From the NCBI RefSeq assembly GCF_003732425.1, contig NZ_MOBX01000016.1:682001-746000 (forward strand): a stretch of DNA of 64,000 nt, read 5' to 3'. This document shows positions 34,689 to 43,959 of the stretch, in pieces (within the stretch, counting starts at the first letter, position 1; the number at the start of each line of letters is the position of its first letter). The stretch comes from Pseudomonas fluorescens (lineage in GTDB: Bacteria; Pseudomonadota; Gammaproteobacteria; Pseudomonadales; Pseudomonadaceae). Under the pieces are notes generated by a model, which saw nothing but the letters and a program-made list of their open reading frames with translations, had not been told where the DNA came from and did no database searches. Position numbers and translations under genes: made by a program.

Positions 34689-35456
34689 ATGGATTGGCTG
34701 ACCAACCCCGAAATCTGGGTTGCCTTCTTCACCCTGACCGCCCTGGAAATCGTTCTGGGCATCGATAACATCATCATGATTTCGATCCTGGTCAGCCGCA
34801 TGCCCAAACACATGCAGCAGCGCACCCGGATCTTCGGTCTTGGCCTGGCCATGGTCACGCGAATCCTGTTGCTGCTGTCGATCACCTGGGTCATGCGCCT
34901 TACCGCCGACCTGTTCGAAGTGTTCGGCCAGGGCATTTCCGGTCGTGACCTGATCTTGTTCTTCGGTGGTCTGTTCCTGCTGTGGAAGAGCTCGCAAGAG
35001 ATGTACCACGCGCTGGAAGGCGAAGACGAAAGCGACGAAACCCCAGGTGGCAAGGGTGGCAACTTCCTTTACACCATCATCCAGATCGCGATCATCGACA
35101 TCGTCTTCTCGCTGGATTCGGTAATCACGGCGGTGGGCATGGTGTCCCACGTGCCGGTGATGGTCGCGGCGATCGTCGTGGCGGTGCTGGTGATGATGCT
35201 GGCCTCGGGCAAGATCAGCGAGTTCATCGACAAGCACCCATCGCTGAAAATGCTGGCGCTGTCGTTCTTGCTGGTGGTCGGTACCGTGCTGATTGCCGAG
35301 TCGTTCGACGTGCACGTGCCGAAAGGCTACGTCTACTTCGCCATGGCGTTCTCGCTGGCCGTTGAAGCGATCAACATCAAACTGCGCGGCGCGATGGCCA
35401 AGAAGAGACAGCAGCAGGATCCGGTGAAACTGCGCAAGGACATTCCGGGCCAATAA
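34689..35456 (+). CDS. TerC-family membrane protein
   Basis: Integral membrane protein of 255 residues with about seven hydrophobic helices. The two conserved acidic repeats of the family are present: LEIVLGIDNIIMI near the N-terminus and IAIIDIVFSLDSVITAVG in the middle. Relatives are manganese exporters or co-translational metallation factors; older annotation is tellurium resistance. AAAGGAATAC precedes the ATG. The leader is too short for a yybP-ykoY riboswitch. Confidence 0.88.
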   Translation: MDWLTNPEIWVAFFTLTALEIVLGIDNIIMISILVSRMPKHMQQRTRIFGLGLAMVTRILLLLSITWVMRLTADLFEVFGQGISGRDLILFFGGLFLLWKSSQEMYHALEGEDESDETPGGKGGNFLYTIIQIAIIDIVFSLDSVITAVGMVSHVPVMVAAIVVAVLVMMLASGKISEFIDKHPSLKMLALSFLLVVGTVLIAESFDVHVPKGYVYFAMAFSLAVEAINIKLRGAMAKKRQQQDPVKLRKDIPGQ

Positions 35457-35486
35457 CCCGGTAATCCAGGCGCACGCAATACCCCC

Positions 35487-35576
35487 TGTGGGAGCGAGCC
35501 TGCTCGCGAAAACGGAGTGTCAGTCGACAACAATGTTGGCTGATCCACCGCTTTCGCGAGCAGGCTCGCTCCCACA
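35487..35576. repeat. REP palindrome (TGTGGGAGCGAGCC type)
   Basis: Arms at 35487-35510 and 35553-35576 are perfect 24-bp inverted complements, identical to the arms at 25976-26064. It follows the TerC gene. Confidence 0.9.
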
Positions 35577-35618
35577 TTTGTTTAGGTGCACTGAATAACC
35601 TGGGTCAGACACAAGACC

Positions 35619-35707
35619 TGTAGGAGTGAGCCTGCTCGCGATAGTGGTCTGTCAGTCACAACAAAGTTGAAGCTGATGGCCCTATCGCGAGCAGGCTCAC
35701 TCCTACA
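35619..35707. repeat. REP palindrome (TGTAGGAGTGAGCC type)
   Basis: Arms TGTAGGAGTGAGCCTGCTCG... (35619-35644) and its complement (35682-35707) match the element at 14810-14874. It lies 42 bp from a REP of the other subtype. The rest of the 440-base gap up to 35896 shows no gene. Confidence 0.9.
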
Positions 35708-35896
35708 GGGGATCGTGTTGATTTCAGTTGAAGCGGATGAAGCGCTTTTCATGACACTTTTGTTTCAATCAACACTTTAGCTGTGCAATGCTGGCGCCCA
35801 GACCGTTAGCCAACTACAGCTTAAGTATCAGAACGTAGAAACCGCGCGGTACCGTCAACTTGCCTCTCTGGGGCGCTGCTATTACAGGGGGTCTGC

Positions 35897-37555
35897 ATGC
35901 TCACCCTGCTCAATCTACTTTCCGCCGTCGCCCTGTTGATCTGGGGCACGCATATCGTTCGAACCGGCATCCTGCGGGTGTACGGCACCAACCTGCGCCA
36001 TGTGATTGGCCAGAACATGTCCAAGCGCTGGCTCGCCTTCGTCGCCGGCATCGTCGTGACGGCGATGGTGCAGAGCAGCAACGCCACTGCCATGCTCGTG
36101 ACCTCTTTCGTCGGCCAGGGCTTGATGGCGCTGACCCCGGCGCTGGCGACCATGCTCGGCGCCGACGTCGGTACCGCGCTGATGGCGCGGGTACTGACCT
36201 TCGACCTGTCGTGGCTGTCGCCACTGCTGATTTTCCTCGGGGTGATTTTCTTTCTGTCGCGCAAACAGACGCGGCTCGGGCAGATGGGCCGTGTGTCGAT
36301 CGGGCTGGGGCTGATCATTCTCGCGCTGCAACTGATCGTCGAAGCCGCCGCACCGATCACCCACGCCCAAGGGGTCAAGGTGATCTTCGCCTCGCTGACC
36401 GGCGACATCCTCCTCGACGCTTTGGTCGGCGCGTTGTTCGCGATGATTTCCTACTCGAGCCTCGCCGCCGTGCTGCTCACCGCGACGCTGGCCGGGGCCA
36501 GTGTGATCAGCCTGCCGGTGGCGATCGGCCTGGTGATCGGCGCCAATATCGGCAGCGGCATTCTCGCGTTCATGAGCACCAGCATGCAGAACGCTGCCGG
36601 CCGGCAAGTGGCGCTGGGCAGTCTGCTGTACAAACTGATCGGCCTGCTGCTGATCATTCCGGTACTCGACCCGCTGGTGCACTGGATCGACAGCCTCGAT
36701 TTCAGCCCGCAGGAAATGGTCATCGGCTTCCACCTGCTCTACAACACTGCGCGCTGCCTGATTCTGCTGCCGTCGGTGGGACCGATGGCGCGCCTCTGCG
36801 CGTGGCTGCTGCCAGAGCGGCCGGAGGTCAACGGCACCGCCAAACCACGCCATCTCGATGCGACCGCGCTGGTCACGCCGAGCCTGGCGCTGGCCAACGC
36901 CGCGCGGGAAACCCTGCGCATGGGCGATCTGCTCGACAACATGCTCGACGCGACCCTCGATGTGCTGCGCGGCAAGCAGACCGCTGTCACCCAGGAAATG
37001 CGCCGACTGACCGACGACGTCGAAGCGCTGTACAGCGCGATCAAGCTGTACCTGGCGCAGATGCCCCGCGAAGACCTCGGCGAGCACGACAGTCGGCGCT
37101 GGGCCGAGATCATCGAGCTGGCGATCAATTTGAAACTGGCCGCCGACCTGATCGAACGCATGCTGCGCAAGATCCAGCAGCAGAAAACTTCGCAGCGCCG
37201 CTCGTTTTCCGAAGAAGGTCTGGAGGATCTCGCCGGATTGCAGCAGCAATTGATCGCTAACCTGCGTTTGGGGCTTTCGGTATTCCTCAGCGGCGACCGC
37301 GAAAGTGCGCGGCAATTGCTCCGTGAGAAACGCCGCTTTCGCGCGCAGGAACGTCGTCTGGCCCATGCGCATGTCAGCCGTTTGCAACGCAAGATCGTGC
37401 AGAGTATCGAAACCAGTTCGCTGCACCTGGAGTTGATTGCCGACATGAAACGCTTGAATTCGCTGTTTTGCGGCAGTGCGTATGTGGTGCTGGAAACGGC
37501 GGATACCGGGGCGCTGGCGGCGGATGATATTGCCGACATTACGCATTCGCCTTGA
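35897..37555 (+). CDS. Na/Pi-cotransporter family protein with PhoU-like C-terminus
   Basis: Membrane protein of 552 residues. The first ~300 residues hold the duplicated Na/Pi-cotransporter fold, with MVQSSNATAMLVTSFVGQG as the first QSS repeat and MISYSSLAAVLLTATLAG as a weaker second one. The C-terminal ~220 residues (LANAARETLRMGDLLDNML onward) are helical and PhoU-like. Relatives take up phosphate or regulate phosphate stores; transport of phosphate here is by family only. It stands alone between REP elements. Confidence 0.88.
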   Translation: MLTLLNLLSAVALLIWGTHIVRTGILRVYGTNLRHVIGQNMSKRWLAFVAGIVVTAMVQSSNATAMLVTSFVGQGLMALTPALATMLGADVGTALMARVLTFDLSWLSPLLIFLGVIFFLSRKQTRLGQMGRVSIGLGLIILALQLIVEAAAPITHAQGVKVIFASLTGDILLDALVGALFAMISYSSLAAVLLTATLAGASVISLPVAIGLVIGANIGSGILAFMSTSMQNAAGRQVALGSLLYKLIGLLLIIPVLDPLVHWIDSLDFSPQEMVIGFHLLYNTARCLILLPSVGPMARLCAWLLPERPEVNGTAKPRHLDATALVTPSLALANAARETLRMGDLLDNMLDATLDVLRGKQTAVTQEMRRLTDDVEALYSAIKLYLAQMPREDLGEHDSRRWAEIIELAINLKLAADLIERMLRKIQQQKTSQRRSFSEEGLEDLAGLQQQLIANLRLGLSVFLSGDRESARQLLREKRRFRAQERRLAHAHVSRLQRKIVQSIETSSLHLELIADMKRLNSLFCGSAYVVLETADTGALAADDIADITHSP

Positions 37556-37604
37556 ACGTCTGGGGCTGGGTTTAGTCAGTTACATTGATTCAGCCTTCAG
37601 GCCG

Positions 37605-37674
37605 CTATCGCGAGCAGGCTCACTCCTACAGTGGGGAATGCATTTCAAATGTGGGAGCGAGCTTGCTCGCGAAG
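37605..37674. repeat. Hybrid REP pair
   Basis: The left arm (CTATCGCGAGCAGGCTCACT...) is of the CTCACTCCTAC subtype, and the right arm (TGTGGGAGCGAGCTTGCTCG...) is of the GGGAGCGAG subtype. They are still largely complementary, with several mismatches. It precedes the M16 peptidase gene. Confidence 0.85.
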
Positions 37675-37725
37675 GCGATCTGACTGACGACACGGATCTC
37701 CAAATCAGCCGTACGGAAGCCTGTT

Positions 37726-39120
37726 ATGCGTTGCCTGTTGTTCGCCTGTCTGTTGCTCGGTTCCCTGCCCGTCTTTGCCCTGGATCGTTTTCAGGTCGAA
37801 GGCTATGCGCTGCCCAACGGTTTGCAGTTGCTGCTCAAGCCCGGCACCGAGCGCGGGCATGTGGCGATCCGGCTCGTGGTTGGCGTCGGCCTCGACGATT
37901 TCGATTGCGATGACAAGGAGCTGCCGCACTTGCTTGAACACTTGTTGTTCAGCGGCATCGACGCCACGGGCGAAGGTGGTTTAGAGGAACGGATGCAAGC
38001 GTTGGGCGGTGACTGGAATGCGTTTACCAGTAACGCCGACACCACGTTCGTCATCGAGGCCCCGGCGAAAAACCAGCGCAAGGTGCTCGACCTGTTGCTC
38101 GATCTGCTCACGCAAACGCGCATTGACGACAATGCGATCAACGCCGCTAAACGCGTGGTCGAGCGTGAGGACGGCGGCCATTACACGCGCCTGCAACGCT
38201 TCCTCGATCGTCAGGATCTCGGCCACACCGCGAGTAATCAACTCGCGGTTGAACTGGGCCTCAAATGCCCGCAACGTGCTGAAGTCGGTCACCTGACTCA
38301 GGAGCAGCTGGAGAAGGTGCGCAAGGCTTGGTACGCGCCGAACAATATGACCCTGATCGTCGTCGGCGAACTCGACAAACTGCTGCCGGCCTATCTGGAA
38401 CGTACCTGGGGCGCACTCGAAGCGGTGGAGCCGAGCGACCACCGTGCGTTGCCGGACATCAGCACCCGCGCCGCCCATGAGCGCACGCTCACCCGTGGTT
38501 TTGTCGGCGACAGTGCCAAGCTGCACTGGCTGGTGCCGGAGCCGGTGCTGGACGATCAGTACGACCAGACGTTCGATATCCTCAAGGATTATCTGGACTG
38601 GGCGCTGTATCGGCAGATTCGCCTCAACCACGGTTTGTCGTACGGGCCGTGGGCCGAGCGCGAAGTGTTTGGCGGCGTCGGCTTCATGAGCCTGAATGCC
38701 GATCTGGATCGTGATGACGTCGACGAAGCCATTCAGGTGCTGGAAGACCTCAAGGCCGACCTGCTGAAAAACGGCCTCGATCCGGACACCTTCGCGCGGA
38801 TCAAACAGGCTTCCATCGCCCATCAGGCCTGGGCGGTGCAGGGCAACAGTGCGTTGGCGGATTATTACTGGAGCGCGCTCGGTGATTACCAGGACGGCCG
38901 CTTTGCCAATCCGGCGCGCGAGCTGCAAGGGGTTACCCTGGAAACCGCGAACAAGGCGATGCGCGAGTTGCTGTTGCAACCGGGGTATCTGCGGATCGAG
39001 AAGCCGTTGATCAGTGATGATCAGGTTTTGTGGTTGAGTGCGGGCGGCTTGGCTCTGGTGCTGTTGATCCTGATTGGCTGGCGTGTGCACCGCCGCCGTA
39101 AAACGACAGGAGCCCCGTAA
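37726..39120 (+). CDS. M16-family zinc peptidase with C-terminal membrane anchor
   Basis: Exported peptidase of 464 residues. A signal peptide or N-terminal anchor is at residues 1-19 (RCLLFACLLLGSLPVFA). The inverted zinc motif HxxEH is present in PHLLEHLLFSG, with a downstream glutamate region VVEREDGGHY. An M16_C domain follows, and a single hydrophobic helix (LALVLLILIGW) plus a basic tail end the protein. A single-copy M16 usually pairs with a second M16 protein, but none is adjacent. Substrate unknown. Confidence 0.88.
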   Translation: MRCLLFACLLLGSLPVFALDRFQVEGYALPNGLQLLLKPGTERGHVAIRLVVGVGLDDFDCDDKELPHLLEHLLFSGIDATGEGGLEERMQALGGDWNAFTSNADTTFVIEAPAKNQRKVLDLLLDLLTQTRIDDNAINAAKRVVEREDGGHYTRLQRFLDRQDLGHTASNQLAVELGLKCPQRAEVGHLTQEQLEKVRKAWYAPNNMTLIVVGELDKLLPAYLERTWGALEAVEPSDHRALPDISTRAAHERTLTRGFVGDSAKLHWLVPEPVLDDQYDQTFDILKDYLDWALYRQIRLNHGLSYGPWAEREVFGGVGFMSLNADLDRDDVDEAIQVLEDLKADLLKNGLDPDTFARIKQASIAHQAWAVQGNSALADYYWSALGDYQDGRFANPARELQGVTLETANKAMRELLLQPGYLRIEKPLISDDQVLWLSAGGLALVLLILIGWRVHRRRKTTGAP

Positions 39121-39121
39121 C

Positions 39122-39256
39122 CTGTGGCGAGGGAGCTTGCTCCCGCTGGGCTGCGAAGCAGCCCCAATACAGTCACCTCAATAGTTTCAGATACAACGCA
39201 TCGTCAGATTTTACGACTGCTGCGCAGTCGAGCGGGAGCAAGCTCCCTCGCCACAG
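39122..39256. repeat. Palindromic repeat (CTGTGGCGAGGGAGCTTGCT type)
   Basis: Arms at 39122-39147 and 39231-39256 are perfect 26-bp inverted complements, and the same arms occur at 43960-44052. An inner GGCTGC...GCAGCC and CTGCTGCGCAGTCG add extra stems. It is a third REP family. Confidence 0.9.
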
Positions 39257-39350
39257 GTGCTCGCGATTTTACTGACCGTCAGCCTCGCCACAGCGCCCGG
39301 CGGGCGGTAATCTGTCGAGGTTTTTTCCCTTCAAGTCGTGAACCGCCCAA

Positions 39351-40379
39351 ATGCCAAAAATACAGCTCCTGATCCAGCGCATTCTCGAACTGATGAAGCG
39401 CTATCCGGGGGTCATTGCGCTTGGTGGTTTCATCTCAGGCGTTGGCAGTTTCATCATGGTCGATCGTCAGCAGGGTCTGGCGAGCTGGATCACCGTGATC
39501 ATGTTGCTCAGCTGGATCTGGCTGATGCTGGAAAACACCCTGACCGGCCTCTTCACCCGTATCTTCAAGCGCGAGATTCCCCAGCCGCTGCTGCGCTATG
39601 CGACGCAGATGATCCATCAGGAAAGCCTGTTTTTCGTCTTGCCGTTCTTCTTTATCACCACGACGTGGAACAGTGGTCAGCTGTTCTTCACCGGCCTGCT
39701 CAGCGTTGCCGCCCTGATCTCCATCGTCGATCCGCTCTATTACAAATGGCTGGCGCCACGACGCTGGGCGTTTCTTGCGTTGCACACCCTGACCCTGTTC
39801 GCCGCCCTCCTCACCGCGTTGCCGGTGATCATGCACCTGACCACCGCGCAGAGCTTCAAATGGGCGCTGGGCATTTCCGTGCTGTTGTCGTTCCCGAGTC
39901 TGGCGTCGATCTTCCCGATCCGCACGGTGCGCAATGCCTTGGCAATCCTGTGCATCACGGTCGGCATCGGTGGCGTGGGTTGGGTGCTGCGCTCGTGGGT
40001 GCCGCCGGCGACGCTGTGGATGACCGACGTGGCGATCAGCACGCAAATGCAGGACCGCACCCCCGGCGCCAGCCTCGACACGGTCAGCGCCGAGCAGATT
40101 CGTGGCGATGGCCTCTACGCCTACACCGCAATCAACGCGCCGCGCGGGCTGGATGAGCGGATTTATCACGTCTGGCAATTCAACGGCAAAGAGGTCGACC
40201 GCATCGCCCTCGACATTCACGGTGGGCGCAAGGAAGGCTACCGGGCCTGGACGCACAAGCAGAACTTCCCCGGCAACCCGGCGGGCAAGTGGCAGGTGCG
40301 GGTGCTGACCGAGGATGGCCAGGTGATCGGCGTGCTGCGCTTCGAAGTTACGGACAGCACAGCGATCAAAGAAAAGTAA
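39351..40379 (+). CDS. DUF5924/DUF2914 membrane protein
   Basis: A 342-residue protein. The first ~215 residues contain about six or seven hydrophobic segments (DUF5924-like). The C-terminal ~100 residues form a DUF2914 domain, seen in RIYHVWQFNGKEVDRIALDI, GGRKEGYRAWTHKQNF and GKWQVRVLTEDGQVIG, likely periplasmic. Function unknown. It lies 54 bp ahead of the MCE transport operon, so a shared envelope role is possible but not shown. Confidence 0.8.
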   Translation: MPKIQLLIQRILELMKRYPGVIALGGFISGVGSFIMVDRQQGLASWITVIMLLSWIWLMLENTLTGLFTRIFKREIPQPLLRYATQMIHQESLFFVLPFFFITTTWNSGQLFFTGLLSVAALISIVDPLYYKWLAPRRWAFLALHTLTLFAALLTALPVIMHLTTAQSFKWALGISVLLSFPSLASIFPIRTVRNALAILCITVGIGGVGWVLRSWVPPATLWMTDVAISTQMQDRTPGASLDTVSAEQIRGDGLYAYTAINAPRGLDERIYHVWQFNGKEVDRIALDIHGGRKEGYRAWTHKQNFPGNPAGKWQVRVLTEDGQVIGVLRFEVTDSTAIKEK

Positions 40380-40433
40380 TCCGGTTCGTGCTATTACGTT
40401 AGTTCGCATAAAGGCCGAACAAGCACGGAGCTT

Positions 40434-41582
40434 ATGACCAGCAGCTCGATCAGCGGCAATGCCCAACTGGACACGTCGATCAGCCCTGCCCGCTTGCGGG
40501 TCACCGGGGACTGGACGCTTGCCCATTACGCCGAGCTCAAGACGCTTAGCGAAAAGCTCCACGGCCAGTACGACGCCGACACGCCGATCGATCTGAACAG
40601 CCTCGGCGCCCTCGACACCGCTGGCGCCTCGCTGCTGGTCGAACTGCTCGGTTCCGAACGCCTCGGCCAATCCGCCGAACACCCCGATTGCACCCTGACT
40701 TCCGCCGACCGCGCGCTGCTGCAAACCGTGTACTGCTCGATGACCGATTTCTGCGTGCCGATCAAGGAACCGGAAATCAGCGTCAGCGTGCAATTGCTGA
40801 CACGCATCGGTCGCGCCGTCGACACGGTCTGGCAAGACACCCTGCAACTGCTCGGTTTTGTCGGCCTGATCATGGAAACCATCGCTCGCAACCTGTTCCG
40901 ACCCAAGCGCTGGCGCATCACGCCGATGATTGCGCACATCGAGCAGACCGGCCTCGACGCCGCGCCAATCGTGGCGTTGCTGACCTTTCTGGTCGGCGCG
41001 GTGGTGGCGTTTCTCGGCGCGACGGTGCTGGCCAGTTTCGGCGCGACGATTTTTACCGTGGACCTGGTGGGCTTCTCGTTCCTGCGCGAGTTCGGTGTGC
41101 TGCTCACGGCGATCCTGATGGCTGGGCGCACCGCCAGTGCGTTCACCGCACAAATCGGTTCGATGAAGGCCAACGAAGAAATCGACGCAATCCGCACCCT
41201 CGGCCTCGACCCGATGGAGCTGCTGGTAGTGCCGCGGGTGTTGGCGATGCTGGTGGCGCTGCCGATGCTGACGTTCCTGGCGATGCTCTGCGGGATCGTT
41301 GGTGGCGGCGTGGTCTGCGCGGTGTCGCTGGATATTTCGCCGGCGATGTTCCTGACGCTGTTGCAATCGGACATCGGCGTTCAGCACTTTCTCGTAGGCT
41401 TGGTGAAGGCGCCGATCTTCGCGTTCATCATTGCCGCGATTGGTTGCCTGGAAGGCTTCAAGGTCAGCGGCAGCGCCGAGTCGGTCGGCGCGCACACCAC
41501 GTCTGCGGTGGTGCAGTCGATTTTCGTGGTGATCGTGCTCGATGCGGTGGCTGCGCTGTTCTTCATGGAGATGGGCTGGTGA
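40434..41582 (+). CDS. MlaE-family ABC permease with N-terminal STAS domain
   Basis: Permease of an MCE lipid-transport system, 382 residues. Residues 1 to about 110 form a STAS-like cytoplasmic domain (LDTAGASLLVELLGSERLG), and the rest has the MlaE fold with about five or six helices. Family stretches VDLVGFSFLREFGVLLTAIL and SAFTAQIGSMKANEEIDAIRTLG are clear. The stop overlaps the ATPase GTG start (GTGA). It differs from canonical MlaE by fusing the STAS (MlaB-like) domain. Confidence 0.92.
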   Translation: MTSSSISGNAQLDTSISPARLRVTGDWTLAHYAELKTLSEKLHGQYDADTPIDLNSLGALDTAGASLLVELLGSERLGQSAEHPDCTLTSADRALLQTVYCSMTDFCVPIKEPEISVSVQLLTRIGRAVDTVWQDTLQLLGFVGLIMETIARNLFRPKRWRITPMIAHIEQTGLDAAPIVALLTFLVGAVVAFLGATVLASFGATIFTVDLVGFSFLREFGVLLTAILMAGRTASAFTAQIGSMKANEEIDAIRTLGLDPMELLVVPRVLAMLVALPMLTFLAMLCGIVGGGVVCAVSLDISPAMFLTLLQSDIGVQHFLVGLVKAPIFAFIIAAIGCLEGFKVSGSAESVGAHTTSAVVQSIFVVIVLDAVAALFFMEMGW

Positions 41583-42382
41583 GTCGTCTACCCCGCGCGC
41601 CCTCGGAGGCGGTGATCGAAGTCCGTGGCCTGTGCAATCGCTTCGGCAGCCAGAGCGTGCACGAAAACCTCGATCTGGACTTGTACAAAGGCGAGATTCT
41701 CGCCGTGGTCGGCGGTTCCGGCAGCGGCAAATCGGTGTTGTTGCGCAGCATCGTCGGCCTGCGCCGGCCCAGCGAAGGCATCGTCAAAGTGTTCGGCAAG
41801 AACCTGCCGAGCCTGTCCGAGCATGAGCGCTCGCTGGTCGAGCGACGCTTCGGCGTGCTGTTTCAGAAAGGCGCGCTGTTCTCCTCGCTGACGGTCACCG
41901 AGAACGTCGCCCTGCCCCTTATCGAACACGCCGGCCTCAGCCGCAACGACGCCGAGCACTTGGCTGCGGTGAAACTGGCGCTGGCCGGGCTACCGCTGTC
42001 GGCAGCGGACAAATACCCGGCCTCGCTGTCCGGCGGCATGATCAAACGCGCTGCTCTGGCCCGGGCCCTGGCGCTGGATCCGGACATTCTGTTTCTCGAT
42101 GAACCCACCGCCGGCCTCGATCCGATTGGCGCGGCGCAGTTCGATCAATTGATCCTGACCCTGCGCGATGCGCTCGGCCTCAGCGTGTTTCTGGTGACCC
42201 ACGACCTCGACACGCTCTACACCATCACCGACCGCGTGGCCGTGCTGGCGCAGAAAAAGGTCTTGGTCTCAGGACCCATCGACGTCGTCTCGGAAACCGA
42301 CGACGCGTGGATTCACGAATACTTCCACGGCCCGCGCGGCCGCTCGGCGCTGGACGCCGCCAAATTGCTCAACGAGGTCTGA
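41579..42382 (+). CDS. MlaF-like ABC transporter ATPase
   Basis: ATPase of 267 residues, start GTG at 41579 overlapping the permease stop by four bases. Walker A is GGSGSGKS, the signature is LSGGMIKR (the MlaF-type form rather than LSGGQ), Walker B is ILFLDEPTAGLDP, and the switch histidine is in VTHDLD. It powers phospholipid or lipid transport with the permease upstream and the MCE protein downstream. Confidence 0.94.
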   Translation: MSRLPRAPSEAVIEVRGLCNRFGSQSVHENLDLDLYKGEILAVVGGSGSGKSVLLRSIVGLRRPSEGIVKVFGKNLPSLSEHERSLVERRFGVLFQKGALFSSLTVTENVALPLIEHAGLSRNDAEHLAAVKLALAGLPLSAADKYPASLSGGMIKRAALARALALDPDILFLDEPTAGLDPIGAAQFDQLILTLRDALGLSVFLVTHDLDTLYTITDRVAVLAQKKVLVSGPIDVVSETDDAWIHEYFHGPRGRSALDAAKLLNEV

Positions 42383-42383
42383 C

Positions 42384-43322
42384 ATGGAAACCCGAGCGCA
42401 TCATGTGTTGATCGGCCTGTTCACGGTGATCGTGGTGGCAGGCGCCCTGCTCTTCGGTCTATTCCTGGCCAAGTCCAGCGTCGACACCGAGTTCAAGGAT
42501 TACGAGATTGTCTTCAGCGAGGCGGTCAGTGGCCTGTCCAAGGGCAGCCCGGTGCAGTACAGCGGGATCAAGGTCGGCGATGTGATCAACCTGCGCCTTG
42601 ATCCAAAAGACCCTCGGCGCGTGCTGGCGCGGATTCGTCTCGGCGGCGACACGCCGGTCAAGGAAGACACCCAGGCCAAACTGGCGCTGGCCGGGATCAC
42701 CGGGACGTCGATCATCCAGCTCAGCGGCGGCACGCCGGAAAGCCCGAAGCTGCGTGGCCATGACGGCAACCTGCCGACCATCGTCGCCTCGCCCTCGCCT
42801 ATTTCGCGGCTGCTCAATGACTCCAACGATTTGATGACCGGCATTACCGCACTGCTGCAGAACGCCAACCAAATGTTCTCTGCCGAGAACGTCGAGCGCG
42901 TGAGCAAAACCCTCGCCCATCTGGAGCAGACCACCGGCACCATCAACGATCAGCGCGGCGACATCAAACAGGCCATGCAGCAACTGGCGACCGTCGGCAA
43001 ACAGGCCGGCAGCATGCTCGAACAGACTTCGTTGCTGATGCGCAATGCCAACGGCCTGATCAACGATCAGGGCAAACAAGCGCTGGGCAGCGCCGAGCAG
43101 GCGATGAAGTCGCTGGAGCAAAGCACCGCGACGATCAGCACCCTGCTGAACAAAAACGAAAACTCCCTCGACAACGGCATGCAGGGTCTCAACGGTCTGG
43201 CCCCGGCAATTCGCGAACTGCGCGAGACGCTGACCTCGCTGCGCGCCATCTCGCAACGCCTTGAGGCCAATCCCAGCGGCTACTTGCTGGGCCGTGACAA
43301 GAACAAGGAATTCACGCCATGA
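42384..43322 (+). CDS. MCE-domain (MlaD-like) substrate-binding protein
   Basis: A 312-residue inner-membrane protein. One N-terminal helix (residues about 7-29) anchors a single MCE domain (VFSEAVSGLSKGSPVQYSGIKVGDV). A long helical tail of about 180 residues follows, rich in Q, N and coiled-coil repeats (e.g. LEQTTGTINDQRGDIKQAM). The long tail resembles periplasm-spanning MCE proteins such as those of Pqi/Let systems or plant TGD2 more than short E. coli MlaD. Its GTGA-coupled neighbours support an operon. Confidence 0.92.
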   Translation: METRAHHVLIGLFTVIVVAGALLFGLFLAKSSVDTEFKDYEIVFSEAVSGLSKGSPVQYSGIKVGDVINLRLDPKDPRRVLARIRLGGDTPVKEDTQAKLALAGITGTSIIQLSGGTPESPKLRGHDGNLPTIVASPSPISRLLNDSNDLMTGITALLQNANQMFSAENVERVSKTLAHLEQTTGTINDQRGDIKQAMQQLATVGKQAGSMLEQTSLLMRNANGLINDQGKQALGSAEQAMKSLEQSTATISTLLNKNENSLDNGMQGLNGLAPAIRELRETLTSLRAISQRLEANPSGYLLGRDKNKEFTP

Positions 43323-43942
43323 AGCTGACTCGACTTGCCCTCCTCGCCAGCTTCACGCTGATCAGCGCCTGTTCGATTCTGCCCCAGTCCGAGCCGTCGG
43401 ATGTCTATCGCCTGCCGACCGCCCAGGCACCCGCCCCGGCCCGTTCGGCGGCGACTCAGCCGTGGTCGCTGCGGTTGAACAAGTTGCAGGCGAGTGAAGC
43501 GTTGAACCGGCCGACGATTGCGGTGATTCCGCAAGGTGATGTGATCAGCAGCTACAAAGGCTCGCGCTGGAGCGATCCGGCACCGGTGCTGGTGCGTAAT
43601 CGCTTGCTCGACGGGTTTGCCCGTGATGGTCGGGTGACGTTGCTCAGTACCGATGACAGCAACTTTGCGGCGGATCTGGAATTGGGTGGGAGTTTGCAGG
43701 CGTTTCAGACGGAATATCAGGGCACGCAGGCCAGCGTCGTGGTACGGGTCGATGCGTTGCTGGTGCGCGGCTACGACCAGCGGATTCTCGCCAGTCGCCG
43801 CTTTGAAGAGCGCCAGCCGTTGAACGATGTGCAAGTGCCGGCGGTGGTCGCCGGGTTTGGCCAGGCCAGTGATCGCCTGACTGCCAAAGTCGTGGCTTGG
43901 GCCGTGGATCAGGGCCAGAAACTCGCCCCTCCAAAACCCTGA
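43319..43942 (+). CDS. ABC-type transport auxiliary lipoprotein (PqiC/DUF330-like)
   Basis: Outer-membrane lipoprotein candidate of 207 residues. The N-terminus MKLTRLALLASFTLISACS is a lipoprotein signal with lipobox SAC. The body fits the ABC_trans_aux fold (SDVYRLP, then SRRFEERQPLNDVQVP). It overlaps the MCE gene by four bases and is the last gene of the four-gene operon. By analogy with PqiC it would cap the MCE tunnel at the outer membrane. Confidence 0.9.
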   Translation: MKLTRLALLASFTLISACSILPQSEPSDVYRLPTAQAPAPARSAATQPWSLRLNKLQASEALNRPTIAVIPQGDVISSYKGSRWSDPAPVLVRNRLLDGFARDGRVTLLSTDDSNFAADLELGGSLQAFQTEYQGTQASVVVRVDALLVRGYDQRILASRRFEERQPLNDVQVPAVVAGFGQASDRLTAKVVAWAVDQGQKLAPPKP

Positions 43943-43959
43943 CTCTACAGGGATGCCTT

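Noticed and set aside
39435..41495. 686-codon open frame antisense to the DUF5924 and MlaE-like genes
   Set aside because: Crosses two well-supported genes, His/Asp/Gln-rich composition typical of antisense translation.
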